Assembly: GCF_002875945.1 (NCBI RefSeq)
Contig: NZ_MCZK01000111.1
Span: 1-64,000 of the forward strand
Source: Vibrio lentus
GTDB lineage: Bacteria > Pseudomonadota > Gammaproteobacteria > Enterobacterales > Vibrionaceae
Length of the DNA: 64,000 nt
Direction: 5' to 3'
A model generated the notes under the pieces. It was not told the DNA's origin and did not search any database. It was given only the letters and a program-made list of their open reading frames with translations. Positions 35,607-43,677 of the stretch are shown in pieces. The translations under genes and the position numbers were made by a program. Numbering within the stretch: the first letter of the stretch is position 1; every line of letters begins with the position of its first letter.

Positions 35607-37436
35607 TTATTTCCAACGCCACTGACTACCGTTGATATCAGCTCCCACCAACCAAGTACGTTCATTCCACTTTAGTGAGTTCGCCAAGCCATTCTTAAGC
35701 TGACCATTATCCCATCGCCATTGTTGAGTCTCGTGATTTCGGCACGCCTCTAAGCTGATATCAATGCCATTTTGGTCAAGACACATAGTTGGATCGGCTT
35801 TGTTGATCAACTTGCCATCCGAATTCATTTTCCACTTTTGATTGTCACCATCGTGACAGCGCCAACCATAAATGACTAAACCTGATTTAGAGCCATCGAC
35901 CTCGGCATCTAAGCATTTCAATCCATCTTCTGACTCAGTAACAATGCCTCGCCATTCAACACCGGTCTCCGTGCCACTCGATGCTTCAAACAAAGCGTTT
36001 ACGACCGATGTTAGTGGTTGAGTACTGCGTGATGCTCTGCGAGCGTTATCTTGCCAAGATTGAGGAACAGGCTGTGTAATATCCCACTGACCTTGGCCAT
36101 CGTAGTAAGACTTAGCCACCGCTTGAGGAGTCGGTGTCCATAAAAAGTCTGGATGTCGGTTCTGATACCATTCACCACCGATTGCGTTGCCATTCTGGTC
36201 AAGTTCCAGATCGTAGTAATAAGTGACGTTGGTAATGCCATCGAAACGAGGCGAGTCACTGGTTCTATGGGTTGGGGACATCTCAACCACATAACTGACC
36301 ACCATCTGAACGCCAACCACGCTTTGGGCATTTGAAGAACGGTAACTAGAAAATCTATCTTTACGGTAATCACTCAGGTCAATGGTTACTGCTGCTGGTT
36401 GAGAAGCAGTTTGGTTCGTTTGCGGGTTAAAATAGGTCACCTTATAACCAACAACAGGTTGATTCCAAACCTGATAGTCGTAGGTTGAGTCCATGATTAA
36501 GCTGCGTTTAGAAATCCCCAGCTGATTTAGGATAGATAAGTGCCAACTGGCTGGGTTGGTATCTACACAATTTGGGTCGACAACACGCCCATTTTCATCT
36601 CTCGCCGGGTCTTTTGCGTTGCAGCGACCACCAATAAAGCGGGAATTGAACGGCGCTTCAGACCATAACAAGGTCCCAAGTGCTTTGATATCTGAAGGGT
36701 AGAAAGTAATCGGCTCTCCATTCGCGTCAGGTACAATCAGCGATTGCTTTGGTCGAGGAAGCATATATGCGGCAGGTGCCCAACCATGACAAAGGCCCAT
36801 CCAGCGCTCCACATGGCCACGAGACTCATAATACCCCTTACCCGAATCCCACGAACGTTGAGTCAGAGTAAAATCCCCATCTCCAACCAGGAGATCATAT
36901 TTTTCTGCTGGCGACAAATCATCACGGTCTTTGCCCTGATAATACTCCAGTGGTTTTTGCGAATGACTGAAGTTGAAATAATCTTGCCAATTGTTCGCTC
37001 TAAGTTCCTTATCGGCATAACGCCAAGCAAGCGCACCAGAATACAGAGGCCAATAGGTATCTGACCAAGGTTGAACATCAAGTCGTGTTTGATTAGGTAC
37101 CACTCGAGCCAATTGGTTTAAGTTGCGAATCAGATCATTCCCAGCGTCAACCAAACGAGCTGGATTATCGTTTTGTCGAATAGGTGACAATAAGAATTCT
37201 GATATTTGTGAATTTGCTTCCCCCCTTCTCATTATGGTGTCTCTCATCAAGTCTCGATGGCGACTCATATACTCAGAGTTATCGGCAGAGATAACATGAC
37301 CACTTTTTTCAGGAACAGCATCCATGACTGCTTGGGGAGATTCATGAAACGCTTCCATGAATTCAGTTACTTGTGAATCACTCGCGGTTGCGGCATATGG
37401 GAGCATCGCTGAAAATAAAGTTACGATCGTTTTCAT
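35607..37436 (-). CDS. Secreted transglutaminase-elicitor protein with ricin-type lectin tail
   Basis: A 609-residue protein with a signal peptide (cleavage near AATA/SDS). Residues about 120-470 resemble the transglutaminase elicitor family first known from Phytophthora GP42, with a likely Cys216-His299-Asp316 triad: MGLCHGWAPAAYM, NPASWHLSILNQLG and LIMDSTYDYQVWNQPVVGY. It would cross-link glutamine and lysine side chains of proteins. Residues about 500-590 form a ricin B-type lectin repeat (GLKCLDAE, NQKWKM, MCLDQNG, QQWRW), presumably for glycan targeting. It is divergent to a secreted ADP-ribosyltransferase, and a Fur-box-like sequence lies 35 bp upstream of the start. Effects on a host are inference. 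Confidence 0.85.
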   Translation of the reverse strand: MKTIVTLFSAMLPYAATASDSQVTEFMEAFHESPQAVMDAVPEKSGHVISADNSEYMSRHRDLMRDTIMRRGEANSQISEFLLSPIRQNDNPARLVDAGNDLIRNLNQLARVVPNQTRLDVQPWSDTYWPLYSGALAWRYADKELRANNWQDYFNFSHSQKPLEYYQGKDRDDLSPAEKYDLLVGDGDFTLTQRSWDSGKGYYESRGHVERWMGLCHGWAPAAYMLPRPKQSLIVPDANGEPITFYPSDIKALGTLLWSEAPFNSRFIGGRCNAKDPARDENGRVVDPNCVDTNPASWHLSILNQLGISKRSLIMDSTYDYQVWNQPVVGYKVTYFNPQTNQTASQPAAVTIDLSDYRKDRFSSYRSSNAQSVVGVQMVVSYVVEMSPTHRTSDSPRFDGITNVTYYYDLELDQNGNAIGGEWYQNRHPDFLWTPTPQAVAKSYYDGQGQWDITQPVPQSWQDNARRASRSTQPLTSVVNALFEASSGTETGVEWRGIVTESEDGLKCLDAEVDGSKSGLVIYGWRCHDGDNQKWKMNSDGKLINKADPTMCLDQNGIDISLEACRNHETQQWRWDNGQLKNGLANSLKWNERTWLVGADINGSQWRWK

Positions 37437-37470
37437 TAAAATTTCTACTCTCTCAGTTACTATTGTTATT

Positions 37471-37489
37471 GATAATAATTACCATTAAC
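37471..37489. promoter_or_regulatory. Possible Fur box between the transglutaminase and ADP-ribosyltransferase genes
   Basis: GATAATAATTACCATTAAC matches the 19-bp Fur consensus at 15 positions. It is centred about 45 bp upstream of the transglutaminase-like start. Iron control is a prediction only. Confidence 0.4.
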
Positions 37490-37716
37490 AGGAAAAAGTA
37501 AGCAGAGTGGTTCGCTTTATGGGATAAATCAATTTCACGATCGTGCAAATAAATCAAACTGTGATTCGCTTTCGAATAACACCTTCATTTATCTTCTTAA
37601 CTAATTAGAGCGCGAATTATCTATAAATAATCAAATAGATAGAGAATAAGAATATTAAGCAAAGCGCATACTATGTATAATTAAAAGCTATTAAAACAAC
37701 GATTGTTATTACTAAA

Positions 37717-38463
37717 ATGAGTTACTCACATATTCACTACATGCTTGCCCTTTGCCTTACTGCAATACCATTTACCTCACTTGCCGCCCTCAAATATAAC
37801 GCCCAGTATTACAGTGCTGATAGCATTGAAGCCGTTCTTGAAGATATGTCCGACCCAGGATTCGAATCGAATTATGGAAACTTCGCTAAGATTCGGTCGC
37901 AGCTTCACCAACAAGCAGGAATGCAGAACCAACACCTAAATTCTAGTGAGGTTGACGCGCTAGAAAGGTATCAAGATGATGCATATCAGCCGATAAGAAA
38001 AGGCTTAGCGCAAGGGAGAATGGACTCGGAGACAGAAGCCTTAATCAATGAAATAGACTCTGCGTTCGAACATGGCATCAAGTACAAAGGGACAGTATTT
38101 CGTGGGGAGAGCTTACTCTCCGCTTACGGAGACACCGTAAAAGTTGGAGATATCGTCAGTCCCAATTCCTACCTATCTACGTCTATCTCGAAAACAGCCT
38201 CTTATACTTTTCATAATGGGCAACTTTCTCGATTTGAGCTTAACCTTGGTCAACATGGCATCGTGATACCCACGGTGCGCGATGATGAACTAGAAGTACT
38301 CATTAATAGAAACTCTCTGTTTGAGGTCACTGCTATCAATACCACGCCGGAGGGAAATCAGGTGATTTATCGTGAAATGTCAGCAGAACAAGTCGGCATG
38401 CGCCCTATAAAAGATCTCCATTCAGGAGAAACCCTCACGGTCGCGGAAGCCTGTGTCTACTAG
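37717..38463 (+). CDS. Secreted ADP-ribosyltransferase toxin, R-S-ExE type
   Basis: A 248-residue protein with a signal peptide (LCLTAIPFTSLAA) and a C-terminal ADP-ribosyltransferase domain. The motif set is complete: Arg129 in VFRGESL, the STS strand at about 154-156 (NSYLSTSISKTA) and the ExE glutamates 191 and 193 in DDELEVLINRNSLFEV. R-S-ExE enzymes of this shape modify arginine in actin or small G proteins; a Q or other residue in the first E position would mark asparagine-specific C3 types, so arginine is favoured here. No translocation partner is visible, so target and delivery are unknown. Convergent with the pilus usher across a shared terminator. Confidence 0.85.
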   Translation: MSYSHIHYMLALCLTAIPFTSLAALKYNAQYYSADSIEAVLEDMSDPGFESNYGNFAKIRSQLHQQAGMQNQHLNSSEVDALERYQDDAYQPIRKGLAQGRMDSETEALINEIDSAFEHGIKYKGTVFRGESLLSAYGDTVKVGDIVSPNSYLSTSISKTASYTFHNGQLSRFELNLGQHGIVIPTVRDDELEVLINRNSLFEVTAINTTPEGNQVIYREMSAEQVGMRPIKDLHSGETLTVAEACVY

Positions 38464-38478
38464 TGAGCGTTAAGATAA

Positions 38479-38504
38479 AGGCTGAGAACATCGATTCTCA
38501 GCCT
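38479..38504. terminator. Bidirectional stem-loop between ADP-ribosyltransferase and usher genes
   Basis: AGGCTGAGAA (38479-38488) pairs perfectly with TTCTCAGCCT (38495-38504), loop CATCGA. T-runs are weak on both sides. Confidence 0.65.
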
Positions 38505-38513
38505 CAACTAGCA

Positions 38514-40964
38514 TTAATAGACCTTATGAAAGTCGATCAGCTGGAATGTTAAGTCGCTCACCCAAAAGTCACCGTCTAAATCGGCTCCTTGAACGTACCT
38601 TTTGTCGCCCATCTCTAGGGTGATCATGTATTTTCCAGCGATCAGTCCTTCTACCATGTAAAAGCCATCGCTCTCTATTTCGCTCGAATATTCAGTTCCT
38701 TTCTGGATATGTTTGAAGTGCAGATACGCATTGCTTTCGATTACGCCTTCCACTGTGCCATCAACACCAAATGACACCACCATCTCGATATTCGCGTGAG
38801 TCAATCCCACCTGCTTGGTATTGACAATCACAGGGTTTTGAATCGGTGTGAGGTTCAAATCGAGCGCCCCTTCATCAATATAGATGGGGAGATTACTTCG
38901 GGCCGGAACACTCGAAAACTCAAAGTGACCTTTTGAATCACTGACCGCGCGTTGATCGAGTATTTGTAGGCTTACCCCAGCTATCGGTTGTTTGTGGTGA
39001 TCATAGACAATGCCAGTCAACTTAGAATGGTTGTATCGGTTCCATTCGACAAACTCTCCGATGTTTTCATCAAAGTACGTTTTGGCCCCAAATTCCGTGG
39101 TCATTTCCACGCCGTAACGGTCTTCGGTTCCTTCCAGCTTAAACAGTAAGTAAGGATTCACACGCGCTTCCAAGGAGGCCGTAAACGACACATCCTGTTT
39201 CTGATAGCGTGCTGATACGTTCGTGGTGAGTTCTTGGAATAGGTTAAAAGGATCAAGCACACACTCTTTGCATGCATTTCTTAAAGAGAGTTCGGTTCTT
39301 TCATGATGACCTGAACCATTAACCGTTCCAGAGATATTCCACGACGTATCAGAAAAGCCACTTTTGGCGAGTTCGACTGTGTGTAAATAACTGTCTTCAT
39401 GAGAGTCTTTTATGTATTGATAATCGCCGGCATAAGAGAGGAACAAATTACGGGACACCTTGGCGTTAACTTTGGGTTCAACACTGAGCTCGTCTTCATC
39501 GTCTCTGACCGTTAAAAATGCCGTGAGGTTTGCAAGCGACAAGTTGTATTTGAATACGTCGTATTCCATCGAATCCAAGTCTAATTCATCGGTTTTATTG
39601 AGCTCAATTGACGCTGACTGGTCGCCACCTAACAAGATATCAAACTCCATTGGAAAGCGATTGAAATCAGGCAACCATCCGATATGACCTGCAAACCAAT
39701 GTGTCGGTAAATATCGCCCCTGAAAACCAACCAAGTCTTTGCCATGTTGCCTCATGAAAGCGCTCCCCACGGTAAAGTAATCAGCAAGGCCATATTCCAG
39801 AGCTACGGCACCCGCTCTGTCTGCACCTTCATTACCGACCACTTGCACGCCCCACTCGTTGCGTGGCAAAAATGCATCTTCTAAACCGGCGACAGTAATC
39901 TCTTCTTCCTGCCAGACCCCTTTCGATAAGTAATAGCGAAACTTAATGGTGTCACCCGGTGAGATGTTGTCTTCTTCAATAACGAAACGTCCAAACTCAT
40001 CAGAACGATAAGTCGTTTGATAGATGCCGTTAACCAGCACATCGATACTGATGTTGGGTTGGGTCGTCCGTTCCAGTTGCAAGTTGCCAAATTCAGGTTG
40101 ACGCTTTCGGTTGGTGTAATAGAGCCCATCTTCGAGTGTTTGATTGACGGTAAAAACGCTGCCATCTAACAAAACATGGCCGATTTCAAGAGAGCCTTCT
40201 CCTTCATGCGCCTCAACCGCAATGTTGTAATAAACGATAGGCTGATCTTCTCGTGAATCAATAGACAGTCGAGACAAGGAGTGTTCAGTACTTAAAATGG
40301 TGTCAGAGATGGCGTAAACATCGCCGCCAGTTTCACTATCATGATAAACAGAAGCTGCAACTCTCGTCGCTAAACCCACAGTCGCAAGCGGTTCTATCGC
40401 TGGAATGTTGCCCGCGCGCTTTAAGTTTTCCGCTTTCTTACGGGATTCATTTTTGATCTTTGAGATCACCGCTTCTAATTCGGTCAACGAGCTAAATTCT
40501 GGAGAGACCGTTAACCGATAGTCATCAATGTCCCACCGGATTTTGGCGGGAATGCAGGCTTGTAAGCTGTACCAATGGATGTAGGTTTCCGAGTCGATCA
40601 CTTCAAATTTGATTGACTGGATATTGTTGTCATCGCGATAACAGACGGCTTGCTCGGTATCGACAATATAGGGAGGAGACTCTCTACCCACATCTTGTGG
40701 CAGGTAGATTTCGCAATAGCCGTTTTCATCGCATTGCCCATTCATCTCTAACAGAGAAAATGCAGTATTCGATATCGAAATAAACGGTTCTTCGTAGTCA
40801 TCCATCATGACACGATAAAAGCTATCGCCGACTTGCCCAACTCGAACTTCAATATGAGCAGGATAAAGTTCAGTCGCCTCGCTTTCCTCTTCTGACTGCG
40901 AATGAGCGACAAGTGGAAACAGGGAGCAAAGCAAGGCAACTCGACAAGCCAAATGTTGAAACAT
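38514..40964 (-). CDS. Outer membrane usher of a chaperone-usher pilus
   Basis: About 816 residues. The frame opens at a GTG at 40979, but the ATG at 40964 gives a cleaner signal peptide (MFQHLACRVALLCSLFPLVAHS). The central part has usher barrel features (VLLDGSVFTVNQTLEDGLYYTNRKR, FGNLQLERTTQPNISIDVLVNGIYQTTYRSDEFGRFVIE, LPRNEWGVQVVGNEGA) and the C-terminus has beta-sandwich domains (GIVYDHHKQPIAGVSLQILDQ). Ushers secrete and anchor pilus subunits at the outer membrane. It resembles the divergent alternate-type ushers more than FimD. Last gene of pilin-pilin-chaperone-usher. Confidence 0.85.
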   Translation of the reverse strand: MFQHLACRVALLCSLFPLVAHSQSEEESEATELYPAHIEVRVGQVGDSFYRVMMDDYEEPFISISNTAFSLLEMNGQCDENGYCEIYLPQDVGRESPPYIVDTEQAVCYRDDNNIQSIKFEVIDSETYIHWYSLQACIPAKIRWDIDDYRLTVSPEFSSLTELEAVISKIKNESRKKAENLKRAGNIPAIEPLATVGLATRVAASVYHDSETGGDVYAISDTILSTEHSLSRLSIDSREDQPIVYYNIAVEAHEGEGSLEIGHVLLDGSVFTVNQTLEDGLYYTNRKRQPEFGNLQLERTTQPNISIDVLVNGIYQTTYRSDEFGRFVIEEDNISPGDTIKFRYYLSKGVWQEEEITVAGLEDAFLPRNEWGVQVVGNEGADRAGAVALEYGLADYFTVGSAFMRQHGKDLVGFQGRYLPTHWFAGHIGWLPDFNRFPMEFDILLGGDQSASIELNKTDELDLDSMEYDVFKYNLSLANLTAFLTVRDDEDELSVEPKVNAKVSRNLFLSYAGDYQYIKDSHEDSYLHTVELAKSGFSDTSWNISGTVNGSGHHERTELSLRNACKECVLDPFNLFQELTTNVSARYQKQDVSFTASLEARVNPYLLFKLEGTEDRYGVEMTTEFGAKTYFDENIGEFVEWNRYNHSKLTGIVYDHHKQPIAGVSLQILDQRAVSDSKGHFEFSSVPARSNLPIYIDEGALDLNLTPIQNPVIVNTKQVGLTHANIEMVVSFGVDGTVEGVIESNAYLHFKHIQKGTEYSSEIESDGFYMVEGLIAGKYMITLEMGDKRYVQGADLDGDFWVSDLTFQLIDFHKVY

Positions 40965-41018
40965 GGATCTTGTAGTCACTCAGTCGGGCGTACAATCACT
41001 GGCAACACACAGTTCAAG

Positions 41019-41729
41019 CTACAATACACATTCGTACAAGGATTGGTCGTTTTGCACCAATGAAACCTTTGAACCTTTCGGGAACGGCTTGGTTAACTCG
41101 GCATTACGAAGTAACACCACTTTTTCGCTATGTTCATCGACATTCAATTTAGCGCTGAACTGAAACTTGCCGTCATTAGTGATCTTGAGGTTTTGGTTAT
41201 CGCATTGAAACTTCACATCTTGTACCTGTTCGCCTTTCTGAACGTAAACCGGTACATAGCTGTTGATATGGAAGTTAAGCTGAAACGCTGAACCGTTGTT
41301 AGAACGAACCTTTCGGGATAAATCAGGCGCTGCAGCTTCTGATGCTTTTGCGATAGGTGAAAACCATAAGTAAGCTCGGTATTCGCCATCAGGCATATCG
41401 GCTGGCAAGGCGTTCATACGTAAGCGAACGGTTCGTCTTTGATTGGGTTTCAGTTCACGAATAATCGGTGGTGAGACTTTAATCCAATTGGCGATGTTTT
41501 CAGACTCAGCAATATTGGCGTCGGTGCGAACCAGTCCATTGGCCTTTACTGGTCGATAGATAGGTTTGATCTCCAATCGAATCGGTTGATCTGAATTATT
41601 CTCCACCACGATTTTTTCCGTTATGGAGGTATCAGCGTCTAGAACAAAACGAGTGGGAGCGATTAGGAGTTGAGCATAGGCTTGTGCCGTGAAAAGTAAG
41701 CCGAGAACGCATGAGATAAACAACTTCAT
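41019..41729 (-). CDS. Periplasmic pilus assembly chaperone
   Basis: A 236-residue PapD-like chaperone. After a signal peptide (ending AQAYA/Q) it has the two Ig domains, with LLIAPTRFVLD in place of the usual first strand, VVENNSDQPIRLEI and an SPPIRELKPNQRRTVRLRM segment that carries the family's G1-strand-like basic residue. It holds pilus subunits by donor-strand complementation and hands them to the usher. Its ATG overlaps the stop of the second pilin gene by 4 bp (ATGA). Confidence 0.88.
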   Translation of the reverse strand: MKLFISCVLGLLFTAQAYAQLLIAPTRFVLDADTSITEKIVVENNSDQPIRLEIKPIYRPVKANGLVRTDANIAESENIANWIKVSPPIIRELKPNQRRTVRLRMNALPADMPDGEYRAYLWFSPIAKASEAAAPDLSRKVRSNNGSAFQLNFHINSYVPVYVQKGEQVQDVKFQCDNQNLKITNDGKFQFSAKLNVDEHSEKVVLLRNAELTKPFPKGSKVSLVQNDQSLYECVL

Positions 41730-42164
41730 TTATAATTAACCTCAAAAGGGATAGTGCTGGTATAAACGCCAGCAGGATGATTGGCGCCGATTTTCACTCT
41801 CGCACCAATGCACAGTAATTTGCTTCTTCCATTGCCTTTTATTTTGGCTCTGCCTCGCTTTGATAAACCGCAGCCAAAATAGAACTTTTTAATACGAAGA
41901 CGTTTAGATTTACGAGAATGGTTGAGGTACTGCTTAGAAGGGAGAGAAACCACGATTTTTTTACCTGGCTCGCCTTCAACATAAAAACGCACCACATAGA
42001 TCTGACTACTAGCCGGATTAGCATCGGCATTTTGACCCGACCCAGAGATATACATACCCGGAAATTTCACTTCCATATTTTCAGGAATGATTTCTAGAGC
42101 ATGAAATGGGCTTGAATAAAAAAATCAGGCCTATAAGTATCGAATATTTTAATAGAGACTTCAT
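41726..42164 (-). pseudogene. Second pilin (DUF4402-like), split by a one-base frameshift
   Basis: A signal peptide ORF starts at ATG 42164 (MKSLLKYSILIGLIFLF) but hits a stop after 27 codons. The mature part continues in another frame: PFHALEIIPEN leads into MEVKFPGMYISGSG, which remains open to the TGA at 41726. The two frames meet at a run of seven A on the plus strand (42118-42124). Removing one base gives a continuous 145-residue protein with a signal peptide ending FHA/LEI, nearly the same length as the adjacent 144-residue pilin, with the same C-terminal pattern (GVYTSTIPFEVNY). The ORF from 42076 alone would lack an export signal. It may be a true mutation, a phase-variable switch, transcript slippage, or a sequencing error. 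Confidence 0.8.
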
Positions 42165-42173
42165 AGTAAAAGC

Positions 42174-42191
42174 GGCTGCTATACAACAGCC
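42174..42191 (-). terminator. Possible attenuator hairpin between the two pilin genes
   Basis: GGCTG (42174-42178) pairs with CAGCC (42187-42191); on the minus strand GCTTTTACT follows. In many pilus operons a hairpin after the major pilin lowers expression of downstream genes. Weak stem, so only tentative. Confidence 0.35.
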
Positions 42192-42216
42192 ACAATATTA
42201 TACTTGTTTCATTTAA

Positions 42217-42651
42217 TTACTGGTAAGTAACATCGACTGCAACGTTTGCAGTATAAGTACCAGCAACTAGAGTTGCACTTGAAGTACGTGCAGTGCCACC
42301 AATATTAAGATTCGCAGTACCACCCGTAAGGGTTATAGCATTATTAAAGTCGAATTCTGCTGCAATCGTATTTACACCGTTAGCCAAGTTAGTATCAGAA
42401 ATACTTACTGTTACCGCATCACCAGACTCTCCTGAAAGCGTAAATGCCGCAGCTCCTGCATCACCTTGAGCGATAACAACATCTGTTGTGTTATCTGAAG
42501 TGATGATACCGAAGTCCAAATCGCTCGTTTTTGTCATTGTAATTGCTTGTTTTACTTCTAGTGTTGCATCAAAAGTGTCACTCACAGCGAAAGCGTTCGC
42601 TGAAGAGATAGAAAGTGCAGATACAGCAACAACCTTAAAGACTTTGTTCAT
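42217..42651 (-). CDS. Major pilin, DUF4402 family
   Basis: A 144-residue secreted subunit. The signal peptide ends near ANAFA/VSD; the mature part is Ala/Thr/Gly-rich with almost no charge and no Cys, typical of a pilin. Pattern elements FGIITSDNTTDVVI, FTLSGESGDAVTVSIS and the C-terminal LVAGTYTANVAVDVTYQ are the DUF4402 layout. A good ribosome site (AAGGATTAAAGAA) precedes the ATG. As the first gene of the chaperone-usher operon it is likely to be the main fibre subunit. Confidence 0.85.
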   Translation of the reverse strand: MNKVFKVVAVSALSISSANAFAVSDTFDATLEVKQAITMTKTSDLDFGIITSDNTTDVVIAQGDAGAAAFTLSGESGDAVTVSISDTNLANGVNTIAAEFDFNNAITLTGGTANLNIGGTARTSSATLVAGTYTANVAVDVTYQ

Positions 42652-43677
42652 TTCTTTAATCCTTTATATAAATCGGCTTTATTATTAGGGTTACCTAACA
42701 GTCAATCAAAGTTAACAATTAAGTAACAACAATCCTATTTAGAAAATATATACATTGACACTTATTTATAAAGAAATGAGGCGCAGTGAGAATAAGATCA
42801 CGCAAATTGATATAAATAACACTAGCAAAAATAATGGTATTTACTTATTTCCATCAGTCAGATATAAAACTGGTTTTACATTTAATTCCTTTGTTTTTGT
42901 ACGCCATTATTTTTATAGAATATAATTTAATTAAAATAACCACAAAATAAAGGGGAGCAATAAACACTTATTTAATTAAGGTTATTTATTATATAGATCA
43001 TCGTATTGCAATATAGTCTCAAAAATGAAACAAGGTAATATTAATCTCAAACTGTAATAAAAGTGAAATATTATCACCCCTTGTATTATCCAATTAAAAA
43101 AAGGTGTATATAAAGTATTAAAAATGAGACAAGTAGAACTCACCAATTAAGTCGATTTATACACTCATAAATACCCCGAAATTAATTAAGGCTAAGAGAA
43201 TTATATTGCACACGGACACCTGTGTGGCAGAGCACCAGACAGGCAGATGAAGCACTTTAAACACTCGTACGATAGCTTATACCTGTCCAAGAAAATGAAT
43301 GCACCTCTAACCCTAATCACAGCCTCTAACCCTAATCACAGCCTCTAACCCTAATCACAGCCGCTAGAGCAAACCACAGAAGCTAGAGCAAATCGAAAAC
43401 CGAAAACCAGGTCGTTCGCGGTAACTTCAAACCCAATTCATAAAAGCCAGCTCATAAAGACCAATAGATAAAAGAGGCAAACAGACAGAAGAGTTACTAA
43501 GAAATAGTCACTATTGGATTTTAAAGCACACCTATCGACTCGATTGAATAGTAAACCACCGTTTTACGGCAATTTATTTGTGATCTGGGTTGCACGCGTA
43601 CCGCATACTATCAGATACTGAACAAAACTAACCTTCAGCCACAGTAAACGGCTCCCGCTTGCTGTTCAGGAAATTCA
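42652..43677. other. 1-kb intergenic region between pilus operon and sbcB
   Basis: The half next to the pilin is extremely AT-rich and should contain the pilus promoter; H-NS-type silencing would fit its composition. The other half contains a 19-bp tandem repeat (43304-43379). No ORF of note and no recognised RNA gene. Confidence 0.6.
43304..43379. repeat. 19-bp tandem repeat, three exact and one degenerate copy
   Basis: Unit CCTCTAACCCTAATCACAG repeats exactly at 43304-43322, 43323-43341 and 43342-43360; 43361-43379 is a decayed copy with about 13 of 19 matches, and a further trace follows. No spacers, so it is not a CRISPR. Confidence 0.93.

Noticed and set aside
42118..42124. Programmed minus-one frameshift site in the second pilin
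   Set aside because: The RNA does contain the slippery string UUUUUUA, but a minus-one shift leads to an early stop; a plus-one shift (or loss of one base) is needed to reach the mature pilin frame.
43207..43226. Imperfect hairpin in the pilus-sbcB gap
   Set aside because: Short stem with a bulge, no T-tract and no gene nearby on either strand that it would end.
43304..43379. CRISPR array
   Set aside because: The repeats are head to tail without spacers and no cas gene is present.
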